The notes under the pieces: model-generated
Told to the model about the DNA's origin: nothing
What the model saw: only the letters and a program-made list of their open reading frames with translations
The model's database searches: none
Origin: Candidatus Thorarchaeota archaeon
GTDB lineage: Archaea > Asgardarchaeota > Thorarchaeia > Thorarchaeales > Thorarchaeaceae
DNA length: 60,107 nt
Assembly: GCA_004524445.1 (NCBI GenBank)
Contig: SDNP01000018.1
Location: 1 to 60,107, forward strand
Direction of reading: 5' to 3'
Part shown: in pieces, positions 9,787 through 17,895 of the stretch
Layout: each line of letters begins with the position of its first letter
How positions within the stretch are numbered: position 1 is the stretch's first letter
Translations under genes and position numbers: made by a program

Positions 9787-10897
9787 AGGACAGAACCTCC
9801 TTCATGATTCCATATGAGCCCTTGGTCTTATTCAAATCAAACATGCCAGTAGTGTTCCAAAGAATGATGTGTTCCAGTCCAGCTGAGCAGTAATCCTCCA
9901 ATTGCGATATTATCTCTTCTGCGCCACCAATCATGTAGAATGCTTCGAGCACTGCATCTGGAACCTCCTCGATTGCCTTCAGCATTTCGTTTCTCCCATA
10001 GTCCATAGGGATATAATCGCGCAGTGAATAGAAATCATCTCCAAACGGATGCTGATGTCCAAGTCGTTTCCATTCACTTGCAGGCAGTAATAGGGCGAAT
10101 GCCTTGGCTAAGGGAGTTCTCATTAAGCGATGCCGGGTGGAATCGTCCTCGTCCAAAATACACCAATTCCATAATGCAGCGGTAAATAATCCGTTTCGTC
10201 CCAGTTTCTCTCTGGTTGACTTTAGAGTCCGTAGTCTTTTTGCATAATCCTTGGGTTGCAAGAGAGTTGGGATCCAACCATCGCCAAATTCGGCAGCTAG
10301 TTTCAGCATCTTAGGCCCATGGGCAGCGATCCAGATTGGTGGTGGTTTATCTTGTACAGCGGGACGCAGTGACATGACAGCGTTCCTTAGTGTCCAAAAT
10401 TTTCCCTCAAAATCAAATGGCTCATGAGTCTCCCAGATTAGCTTTATGATTTGCAGTGCCTCACGAAGTTTCCCAACCTGACCTGAATAATTCAAACCAT
10501 AGGGCTCAAGATTTTCTATCTCTCCCGCACCGATGCCAAGTATCGCTCGACCTTGACTGATATGATCTAGTGTGAGAAATGTTTGAGCGAGCAATACTGG
10601 ATGACGTCGAATGGGTTCAGTCACAGCTGATAGGATTTTGCAGTTTTCAGTGACGACAGAACACGCCGACATTATTGAAGCCAATTCAAAGTATGTATGC
10701 GGCGACTGTTGAAGAAGTGCGAGTGGGGTAAAATCAGGTGTCCATATTGATTCCGGTACAAATCCCGCAAAATGGTCAGGGAACGCCATACTGTCATATC
10801 CAAGGCCATCTATTAGTTGAGCGTTCTTCTTCACATTACTCCAGGGAGGCAGGAAAGGGCCGGGAGCCCCAATCTCTAACCGGTGGATATCAGTCAC
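9773..10897 (-). CDS. LLM-class (luciferase-like) flavin/F420 oxidoreductase
   Basis: TIM-barrel oxidoreductase of the luciferase-like superfamily, which includes F420-dependent Mer and F420-dependent dehydrogenases. Visible motifs: FPDHFAGFVPESIWTP near the N-terminus, LSAVTEPIRRHPVLLAQTF, and GRAILGIGAGEIENLEPYG, which is the usual cofactor-side loop. 374 residues. In archaea F420 is the likely cofactor, but this is inference. The GTG start overlaps the stop of the M20 gene (TAGTG), and the 3' end overlaps the XTP pyrophosphatase. Confidence 0.82.
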   Translation of the reverse strand: MTDIHRLEIGAPGPFLPPWSNVKKNAQLIDGLGYDSMAFPDHFAGFVPESIWTPDFTPLALLQQSPHTYFELASIMSACSVVTENCKILSAVTEPIRRHPVLLAQTFLTLDHISQGRAILGIGAGEIENLEPYGLNYSGQVGKLREALQIIKLIWETHEPFDFEGKFWTLRNAVMSLRPAVQDKPPPIWIAAHGPKMLKLAAEFGDGWIPTLLQPKDYAKRLRTLKSTREKLGRNGLFTAALWNWCILDEDDSTRHRLMRTPLAKAFALLLPASEWKRLGHQHPFGDDFYSLRDYIPMDYGRNEMLKAIEEVPDAVLEAFYMIGGAEEIISQLEDYCSAGLEHIILWNTTGMFDLNKTKGSYGIMKEVLSYVKQ

Positions 10898-12078
10898 TAT
10901 TTACACATCTCTGAAAACGTGATTAGTGTGTTCTTGACGTTCTCGTAATCGGCAAGTGACAACCACTCATCAATACCATGGAAGTTGCTATCGTCTGCTA
11001 TGGTTCCATAACAGGCGGTGGGAATTCCAACTGATGTGAAGTAATGGCCATCATTACCACCCAAGTCTGCAGATATTGGAATCTCTGAACTCACTGCATC
11101 ATTCACAGCAGCATGGAGTGTCTTAATGAATGGATTTTCGGGATCTGATCCCCATCCATGAAGCCTGACCTTGAATTCAATATCTGTGTCGACGAAGACG
11201 GCTTCTGATGCTTCTGCCAGAAAACTCTTGATATCTTCTTCTATATCCTTTGGATCTTCTTCTGGTATCAAACGGCAGTCAAAAGAGAGCTCTGCCTTTC
11301 CGGGGATGATATTGGTCTTGCTACCAGCTTGATACATTGTCATCGAGAATCTTCCCCAAAGATGTTGATAGGGACTCCCCGGTGGAGCAGGAAGCTTGGA
11401 CGTGATTTTCCTCCGACGATCAGAATATCCCAGCATCTCATTCATTAAAGGGATTGACAAGTGAATGGCATTATTGAATTTGAACGGATATCCGGCGTGT
11501 CCCTGTGTTCCATTGATGGTTATTGTTCCTGCCAGAACCCCACTAGCTCCAATGCTCACGTAGCTAGGCCCGGAATCAACGACGATGGCAAAATCGCCAC
11601 GTATTTTGGGCGGCCCGTTAATAAGATAATCAATACCCCACTCGCCACCAATTTCCTCGTTTGGAGAAACTAGAATCTTCCAGTTAACCTTGGATGAACC
11701 TCGATTAATCAGTTCTTTTGCCGCGCTGACGCAGGCAACAATATTCCCCTTATCATCGGTAGTTCCACGGCCGTATACTTTTCCGTTCTTGACTAGCAAC
11801 TCAAATGGAGGGTGCGTCCATTTTTCTTCATCGCCGGCAGGAACTACATCATAATGTGTGCATAACAATATCGTGTTCTTCGCTCCTGAATCGAGCTCGG
11901 CCACTATATTTGGCTGATTGATTCCATCATGTTTTGAATCGTGAACACTCACCTTGAGTCCAGCATCTTCACAGTATCTTCCAATGACTTCTGTACATTC
12001 TGTGTAATTCTTCTTTTCATCACTATTTGTGTCCAACTCTACAATTTCGCGTAGAAAATCTTCTTCCCATTTGTCCAT
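10897..12078 (-). CDS. M20 family metallopeptidase (ArgE/DapE-like)
   Basis: Zinc amidohydrolase of the ArgE/DapE/carboxypeptidase group. Metal-binding and catalytic motifs are in order: LLCTHYDVVPAGDE, YGRGTTDDKGN, SPNEEIGGEWG, VVDSGPSYVSIG, and a C-terminal FHGIDEWLS histidine. The dimerisation domain lies between (INGTQGHAGYP). The ATG at 12078 (MDKWEEDFLREI) has GGAG ten bases upstream and matches the family N-terminus; an ATG 17 codons earlier is in frame but adds unlikely residues. It is first gene of a three-gene operon with the LLM oxidoreductase and XTP pyrophosphatase. Substrate not predictable. Confidence 0.88.
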   Translation of the reverse strand: MDKWEEDFLREIVELDTNSDEKKNYTECTEVIGRYCEDAGLKVSVHDSKHDGINQPNIVAELDSGAKNTILLCTHYDVVPAGDEEKWTHPPFELLVKNGKVYGRGTTDDKGNIVACVSAAKELINRGSSKVNWKILVSPNEEIGGEWGIDYLINGPPKIRGDFAIVVDSGPSYVSIGASGVLAGTITINGTQGHAGYPFKFNNAIHLSIPLMNEMLGYSDRRRKITSKLPAPPGSPYQHLWGRFSMTMYQAGSKTNIIPGKAELSFDCRLIPEEDPKDIEEDIKSFLAEASEAVFVDTDIEFKVRLHGWGSDPENPFIKTLHAAVNDAVSSEIPISADLGGNDGHYFTSVGIPTACYGTIADDSNFHGIDEWLSLADYENVKNTLITFSEMCK

Positions 12079-12145
12079 AGGATGCCATCTCCTGATTGAT
12101 ATAATAGACAGGTGATACATCCTACTCATTAGCCTTTTGAGAGCA

Positions 12146-12952
12146 TCACTTCTGACATGTCTGACAGAAATTAGTCTTGAAACGATTGGCAGTTATTTCG
12201 GACACTCGCCCGCCACACAGCGGACAAACGCCATCTTTTTTCCCATGTATCATTAAGAAATCACGGTTCTCTAATGTGATTTCAGGGAGCGTTCTTTCGC
12301 GAAGAACATCCATGAATTTCGTAAGGATGCTCCTCATCGAATGAAAAAGGCGTTCGATTTCCTCAGGAGTAAGAGTACTTCTCTTTCTAAATGGAAGAAT
12401 GCCTGCATAGAGAAGAATCTCGTCTGCATATGCGTTTCCAATGCCCTTCACAAAACGCTGGTTGCGCAGAATGTTTTTGATTTCTCCGCGACGACGCTGC
12501 AACAACCGACTGAATTCCTTCAAGGTCAAATCTGGGCTTAGAGCTGACGGCCCTCTATTGGTAAACTCAGCCACATCCGTGTAGTCATGTCCAGAAACTA
12601 GATATACCCGTCCCATTTTCTTTCTGTCTGAATACCATAGAGAATTGGTCTTGAATCTTAAACGAAAGATGTCGCTAGCAGAAGGGCGCCCACCTGCGCC
12701 ACGGACGCTGAATCTTCCGGTTAACATTGGATTGATTATGATCTCGAAGTCGTCACGGAATTTAATCAGAAGGAACTTGCCATCTGCCTCAAATCCATCA
12801 ATTATCTTGCCTTGCAATGTTTCTTTGAATTCATCCACCGTTGTGCCATGGATTGGAAGAGGATTATTTACAGATGCCTGGATGATTGTTTCACCCTTCA
12901 ATAATGTAGACAGCTTTTCTGCAATTACTTTCAATTCGGGGAGTTCGGGCAA
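12146..12952 (-). CDS. Formamidopyrimidine-DNA glycosylase family (Fpg/Nei)
   Basis: Base-excision DNA glycosylase/AP lyase that uses the N-terminal proline as nucleophile. The frame extends upstream to an ATG at 13033, but the TTG at 12952 gives M-PELPE, the invariant Fpg N-terminus, and GAGG lies eight bases before it, so TTG is very likely the start. Further motifs: ADGKFLLIKF (conserved Lys), GIGNAYADEIL, and the C-terminal zinc finger CPLCG...CQTC with the NRFKTNFC loop. About 268 residues, the family norm. It is divergent from the gelsolin gene. Confidence 0.92.
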   Translation of the reverse strand: MPELPELKVIAEKLSTLLKGETIIQASVNNPLPIHGTTVDEFKETLQGKIIDGFEADGKFLLIKFRDDFEIIINPMLTGRFSVRGAGGRPSASDIFRLRFKTNSLWYSDRKKMGRVYLVSGHDYTDVAEFTNRGPSALSPDLTLKEFSRLLQRRRGEIKNILRNQRFVKGIGNAYADEILLYAGILPFRKRSTLTPEEIERLFHSMRSILTKFMDVLRERTLPEITLENRDFLMIHGKKDGVCPLCGGRVSEITANRFKTNFCQTCQK

Positions 12953-13031
12953 AAGACTATCCTCAAGCACATCATTCAATTGTAAGGACATTCGAGTATG
13001 ATTTAAGGGTAGGGGCGCAAAATAGTGATTC

Positions 13032-13628
13032 ATGACTGAGCCAATTGTATACCATATTCAGCAAGGCCGCCTAGTTCTTTTGGAAGACCCAGGTGCCTTT
13101 GGAAAGGGAGATTGCTATCTGGTGGATGCTGGTCCCAAGATTTACCTGTGGATAGGACCAGATTCTACTGTTGATGAAAAATTCCTAACTGCAGCAGAGG
13201 CAGTGATGCACGACACAGCCAGACAGGGGAAAGCCGATATCGATAGAATAGATGGAGGGAATGAGCCAGATTCATTCAAAGCCCTGTTCGATGATTTCGA
13301 GATTACCGACCAAGACACAGCAGGCATACTACGGGAGGTAAGACTTGAAACGCATGAGTACAAACTTTGGCGGGTCCATAGGCAAGGAGATGAGACCTAC
13401 TTTGCGGAGGTACCATTAGATAGTTCCTCGCTTGATACTGGGGATGTCTTTGTACTTGATGCATGGGATGACATCTACGTTTGGAGAGGAAAGAAAGCAA
13501 CAGCCAGAGAGAAATTCGACGGCAATATCATCGCAAGGAGGTACGATGCAGAAAGAGTTGGCGTGCAGGATATTGAAATTATCGAAGAGGGAGAAGAACC
13601 AGCAGAGTTCTTTGATGCCTTTGGCTAA
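13032..13628 (+). CDS. Two-repeat gelsolin-domain protein (Asgard type)
   Basis: 198 residues built of two gelsolin/villin/severin repeats. Repeat 1 (about residues 5-95) contains GDCYLVDAGPKIYLWIG then DEKFLTAAEA and GNEPDSFKALF; repeat 2 (about 110-198) has GDVFVLDAWDDIYVWRG, REKFDGNIIA and EGEEPAEFFDAF. These are the D-x-y-W-x-G and EGxEPxxFxxxF signatures of the fold. Gelsolin-fold proteins bind actin and calcium, and two-domain gelsolins are known from Thorarchaeota. An actin gene is not in the window. The gene ends three bases from the convergent MCM-like gene. Confidence 0.88.
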   Translation: MTEPIVYHIQQGRLVLLEDPGAFGKGDCYLVDAGPKIYLWIGPDSTVDEKFLTAAEAVMHDTARQGKADIDRIDGGNEPDSFKALFDDFEITDQDTAGILREVRLETHEYKLWRVHRQGDETYFAEVPLDSSSLDTGDVFVLDAWDDIYVWRGKKATAREKFDGNIIARRYDAERVGVQDIEIIEEGEEPAEFFDAFG

Positions 13629-13631
13629 TAA

Positions 13632-15071
13632 CTATACTATCCTGAAATGACCGGCACGGGGCTCATACACAGCCCCAGAATCCCTCATTCTAGCTAGTGC
13701 ATTTGCCGCCTCATGAATCTCAACACCGGCTTCAGCAGCAATATCTTGAATATTGGGTCCTAGAGAGCCCTTTTTACCCGAGTCAAGGTTCTGGAGGGCT
13801 CGAAGGACCTTTGTATTAAATTTATCAATCCTACTCTCCTCGCCCCATCGCTCTTGTGCTTGCTCTTTTGTCGCTGTCAGTTCTAGAAACTCCTTCAGAG
13901 CGGGTTCTAACACCGAATTCCAAGCATTCTTCAAGTCTTTGGCAGTTAACTTATCTTTCCATTTTGCGCGAGCAGTAGAGCGTGCGATTCTAATCGTACT
14001 CAGAGGCCGTCCTATTACATCAGCATCAAGCACGCTTCCCTTGGCCAATGCAGCCTCATCAAGCCCGAAACTATCACGAAGGGTCTCAAGCCCAGAAATC
14101 ACATGTTTTACTCCTGCATCAATGCTTCGGGAAGAAATTTGAGGAGTCATTAATTTGTATGTGATTGCAGCCTTCAAAATAGGCAATTGAAGCTCGGTGG
14201 GTTTTGCAGTTTCAACCCAGAAGTCTTCGGATGCCAATGCAATAGGTACATCGGGCAGCGACGCCGTCTTCTGGTTGGTCATCGCACTCAATGAAACCTC
14301 GCTGTAGCCAGAAGGATCACGTCTATCGATGCATATAGTTCTCATTTTTGAAATTGAGGGTTTGCCAACATCCATCCTCCAAATCTTGGGAACGGCTACC
14401 CGAACACCTCTCACATTTCTGGTCTTTCTTCGACGACCTCGCATCGATGGCGGGACAACGTTCTTCATAAATGATAATAATCGATTCACTTGGGATTTCG
14501 AGGCAATTGCTTGGATTCCGGTGGTTAAGCCTCCAATATTCTCCTGAAAAGGAGGACTTGACACAAACAATCGTGCGAAAACACGTTTGCTCGCCTCAGC
14601 CATCCCCACATGTTCAAAGAGCATGTCAGAAACGCCACGCAAATTGAGGGGGGGTGTTATCTCCGAGATGTGTGCTTGTGGTATTTCTTCCACGGAATCT
14701 GCAGTGATAGCTTGAACTGTCTTTGAGCCACGTTCTAGCATTCTTGGGGCCGCAACGCTCTTTCCAGTTATCTCGACCAGTGCCCCTTCGTCGGGTAGCT
14801 CTTGGTCTCTCTTGAAGTAAGCAAATATGCCCTCCAATAACCATGGACTCGGAGTAAGAAGAACAAGGGATGGATCGCGTGTATGATGGGCAAATCCAGA
14901 GATTCTGAATTTGTTGCCAGAGATCCTCTTTTTCAATCGCTTTTGCATTGCAAGCTCCCAAGAAGTGAATTCAGCACCCATCTGGCGCTCAAAGACGTCT
15001 ATGGTGCCTACTGCATCTGACAACCTATCAATAGCAGAACCATGCTTCTCAAATAGGTCCTCTATATCCAA
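13632..15071 (-). CDS. Degenerate MCM-like protein lacking Walker motifs
   Basis: 479 residues. No intact ATPase motif, but the order of similarities follows an MCM helicase. Residues 190-207 read ASKSQVNRLLSFMKNVVP, like the AKSQLLxYVxxxAP that ends MCM Walker A, yet the preceding glycines are gone. Residues 246-252 read ICIDRRD where MCM has CIDEFDK, so the Walker B glutamate is Arg. Residues about 354-385 (RPLSTIRIARSTARAKWKDK then LTAKDLKNAW) resemble the MCM lid, and 420-479 a winged helix ending AVYEPRAGHFRIV. An OB-like stretch precedes (about 50-135). Inference: a catalytically dead MCM paralog, perhaps DNA-binding or structural. A remote homology search could overturn this. Confidence 0.6.
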   Translation of the reverse strand: MDIEDLFEKHGSAIDRLSDAVGTIDVFERQMGAEFTSWELAMQKRLKKRISGNKFRISGFAHHTRDPSLVLLTPSPWLLEGIFAYFKRDQELPDEGALVEITGKSVAAPRMLERGSKTVQAITADSVEEIPQAHISEITPPLNLRGVSDMLFEHVGMAEASKRVFARLFVSSPPFQENIGGLTTGIQAIASKSQVNRLLSFMKNVVPPSMRGRRRKTRNVRGVRVAVPKIWRMDVGKPSISKMRTICIDRRDPSGYSEVSLSAMTNQKTASLPDVPIALASEDFWVETAKPTELQLPILKAAITYKLMTPQISSRSIDAGVKHVISGLETLRDSFGLDEAALAKGSVLDADVIGRPLSTIRIARSTARAKWKDKLTAKDLKNAWNSVLEPALKEFLELTATKEQAQERWGEESRIDKFNTKVLRALQNLDSGKKGSLGPNIQDIAAEAGVEIHEAANALARMRDSGAVYEPRAGHFRIV

Positions 15072-15110
15072 ATGATCACAGCTCCATTAATCATCGTAAT
15101 TGTATCTCAT

Positions 15111-16082
15111 TCATTCATTCTGTCCTTCTCGTTTAAGGTACTCCCGGTAGGCTTTTGGGTACCTTTCTGCAAGCTCGTCAACAGATGGAAGTCGCGTGGC
15201 GTAAGGCGTGTATCCCTCACCTGGGGAAACCGATGATATTTGGTTTCTAATAATTTCCTTCAGATTTACATTCATTTCAAATCCAAGAAAATGCCTCCAA
15301 CTGGATTTAGCGGCTACTGCTGTGGTTCCATTCCCCATGAAGGGATCGAGAACAACGTCGCCGGGTTTGGATGAAAAATCGATGCATCTCTCAACTACTT
15401 CCAGCGGAAGCTTTGTGCTGTTCTTCCTTTGTCCAGCACGATAACGTCTCTTTATTTCCCATACATCTTGAGGATAGTGTTCAATCTTATTGAAGAAGTA
15501 TTCATCGATATTCTTCACAAATAAGAGAAGATGGTAATGACTAGTAACGAATTTCCTACGAGTATAGACACCGAAGGGATATTTCCAGATGAGGTGATTG
15601 AGGGTTTCCAATCCCATAACTCGAGCAGCATGAAGAATCGACTCCAAATTGTTCCAACCACTGAATACCCAAACTGAGCCATGTTCCGTAATGACACGGG
15701 GAAGTCCCTTCATCCATCTCAGCGTAAAATCCCCATAGGATTCATCCACTTCCTCATATCCTGATACTACGAAGTCATCTTTTCTATTGTAAGCACCACT
15801 CTTCCCATTAAAATCAATGCCAAATGGCGGGTCTGCAATGACAAGGTCGATTGAGGAATCAGGAATATCTCTCATTCCAATTACACAATCTTTGAAGCAT
15901 ATCGTATCCAATTCAAGAGATCCCAGTTTGTCAGGGGCTTGCTCGTAATTTCTTTTCGCCTTCTGAACACTCCAATCATGGGTTGGCTTGAAGTAAAACT
16001 CAGCGAGATTGGGAATGTATTTTCCTCTCGTAGTTTTCTTCCCCGATTTTTTAGATTCTTTCTCCCCAGTTTCAATGGTCAT
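15111..16082 (-). CDS. Site-specific DNA methyltransferase, amino-type, beta order
   Basis: SAM-dependent DNA N6-adenine or N4-cytosine methyltransferase of 323 residues. The catalytic motif IV, VIADPPFGIDF, comes first (near residue 80), and the SAM motif I, DVVLDPFMGNGTTAVAA, comes near the C-terminus (about 240), the order of beta-class enzymes. The stretch between (residues about 110-220, with FSGWNN, KYPFGVYTRRKFVTSHYHLL) would include the target recognition region. No restriction endonuclease gene is adjacent, so it looks like an orphan methyltransferase. The N-terminal 30 residues are Lys-rich. Confidence 0.88.
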   Translation of the reverse strand: MTIETGEKESKKSGKKTTRGKYIPNLAEFYFKPTHDWSVQKAKRNYEQAPDKLGSLELDTICFKDCVIGMRDIPDSSIDLVIADPPFGIDFNGKSGAYNRKDDFVVSGYEEVDESYGDFTLRWMKGLPRVITEHGSVWVFSGWNNLESILHAARVMGLETLNHLIWKYPFGVYTRRKFVTSHYHLLLFVKNIDEYFFNKIEHYPQDVWEIKRRYRAGQRKNSTKLPLEVVERCIDFSSKPGDVVLDPFMGNGTTAVAAKSSWRHFLGFEMNVNLKEIIRNQISSVSPGEGYTPYATRLPSVDELAERYPKAYREYLKREGQNE

Positions 16083-16285
16083 AGGCTGCTCAATATATTA
16101 TTCCCTCTCTTCTTCTTAAAGCATCTGAATCCTATCACAGTTAGTACAATCAAAAAACATACAAGTGAATATCACGATTGGTGGGTTTTGATTAAGGAAA
16201 GGGGCCAATGGGCATCTGGCAAATTTGTGTTTCTATATTGGTTGACACTGGTTCTATGCCCCAATAACTCCTGATCACTTGCGCA

Positions 16286-17626
16286 CTAATCCTCGACATG
16301 ACAAGACAGAGTGATACCTAGAGGCGTCAATTCTTCATTTACTCTCTTAATGACTTCATCGCAATCAAAGCCCTTTCCGAGCAATACATGAGCTAGACTC
16401 ATTTGATAGGGAGGAAGGAACGGTAGATTGCTCCTGTCCAAAATCTCTTGGTATCTTTCTTTGATGTCTTCATCCTGCAAATATGACTCCAAGCTACGAA
16501 GGGTTGCTTCATGATGAACAAGCATCTCCGCTATTTTTTCGAGAAATTGTTCCTTTGGCACCCTAACAGATGGTCCAAACAATGAGTGTACATTCTCTTC
16601 AAACCAAGTCCGCACCCTATCAGCTGTTACGTTAGGAACGATGTGTGGCTCTTCTTCTTCCTCGGGAGGGACGACTCTTACAAAACCACGCTTCTCAGCA
16701 GCGAGAACAAAATCCGCAAGAGACGGGTAGCCAAGAGAAGCCAAGTCTATATCCCGCTCCCGAATACTAGGCAATATAGAATCTAGCGTTGGACGTTCAC
16801 CAGAACTTGTTTGTTCTTCTACAATCTCACAGAGCGCTTTGAAAGATTCCCTAGATTCTTCAGATATGCGGTCGCTCTCCGGGGAGGAACCATCTGGTAT
16901 TCTCAGGATAGTACCGGGCAGCTGTCCTTTCCGTTGAATATATCCTTCATCCTCTGCAAATGAGAGAAAGTCAATCCAGCTCTGGAAGCCCAGAATTTTT
17001 TCATCGAAATTGGGATTAAGGGCGTTCATTACATGCTTAACATGACCGATTCCGGGGGTGTTGTCAGCATCTTCTATGGCTTTGACCGCTTCTTGGAGTT
17101 TGACTCCAGCAATCCTTCTAAGATCTGCAAGGCGGGCAGAATCTGAAAGGCAGTCCTCTGGTTCAGCGCATTTGAGTGCACTTGGTCTGAATGAATAAAT
17201 ATCGGAGTACTTGGTGGCCAGATCTATAAGCTCAGTAGATGTGATGATTGGATTGCTGATAATCCAAAGACCCAGCCCGCGGTCGCGTAGTGCTCCTGCT
17301 ATCAGCTTGAAATCCCCGTCTCCAGAAATCATGACAAATTCATCGGTTTCTGGATACCGCACTACATGCTCCATGATATAGGATGCCATTTTGTAATCGC
17401 TTGCGTTGTCCCTAGGTGATGGAATATGGATGAGGTCATATCCCAATTGATGGAGATTCTCAGCGATTATTCTTCTGCTATCCCAGTCTGCAAAAGCGTA
17501 GGCTTTGACCACACGCCCAGACTCTCGAATACGACTTGTAATCTGCTCATGAGTTGATGGAATATCATGGACATTCTCAATATCCCAAAAGATGGCTAAT
17601 TGTGTTATTTTGCTAGTAGGTTCCAT
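16286..17626 (-). CDS. NYN nuclease-domain protein with LOTUS/OST-HTH-like domains
   Basis: About 446 residues. The N-terminal 150 are a NYN (PIN-like) domain: AIFWDIENVHDIP supplies the first catalytic Asp, DNASDYKMASYI the middle acidic residues, and VMISGDGDFKLIAGALRDRG the SGDxDF signature. Residues about 165-245 and 260-335 look like two OST-HTH/LOTUS modules (FQSWIDFLSFAEDEGYIQRK and YPSLADFVLAAEKRGFVRV). A third helical domain follows. The same combination occurs in bacterial and eukaryotic RNA-binding proteins such as MARF1. Inference: an RNA-binding ribonuclease. The start at 17626 (GGTG just upstream) replaces an earlier in-frame start. Confidence 0.82.
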   Translation of the reverse strand: MEPTSKITQLAIFWDIENVHDIPSTHEQITSRIRESGRVVKAYAFADWDSRRIIAENLHQLGYDLIHIPSPRDNASDYKMASYIMEHVVRYPETDEFVMISGDGDFKLIAGALRDRGLGLWIISNPIITSTELIDLATKYSDIYSFRPSALKCAEPEDCLSDSARLADLRRIAGVKLQEAVKAIEDADNTPGIGHVKHVMNALNPNFDEKILGFQSWIDFLSFAEDEGYIQRKGQLPGTILRIPDGSSPESDRISEESRESFKALCEIVEEQTSSGERPTLDSILPSIRERDIDLASLGYPSLADFVLAAEKRGFVRVVPPEEEEEPHIVPNVTADRVRTWFEENVHSLFGPSVRVPKEQFLEKIAEMLVHHEATLRSLESYLQDEDIKERYQEILDRSNLPFLPPYQMSLAHVLLGKGFDCDEVIKRVNEELTPLGITLSCHVED

Positions 17627-17895
17627 CGTCACCAAGAAACAAGTGGTTACATACTTACTGATAAGGTCTAAGGATGTGTGCATAAGGTGACTGCTTCAGC
17701 CAAGCTTCTTCTCCTAGATATATCTTCAGCCTGCCATAATATGCAAAGCTATTCCATGCGTAACGACAATGAGTTGTTCATTTGTAATCATAGTGTCACT
17801 TGTTGGGTTGACAAGGGCTTCGCAGTTGTCAAGAACACAACTGAAGTTTCGGTGTGGGTTACCTATTGACAGAGGCTTTGATGTCCAAGTAATCC

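Noticed and set aside
17678..17869. 63-aa plus-strand frame
   Set aside because: No ribosome binding sequence, no domain, and unlike neighbouring protein composition; probably chance.
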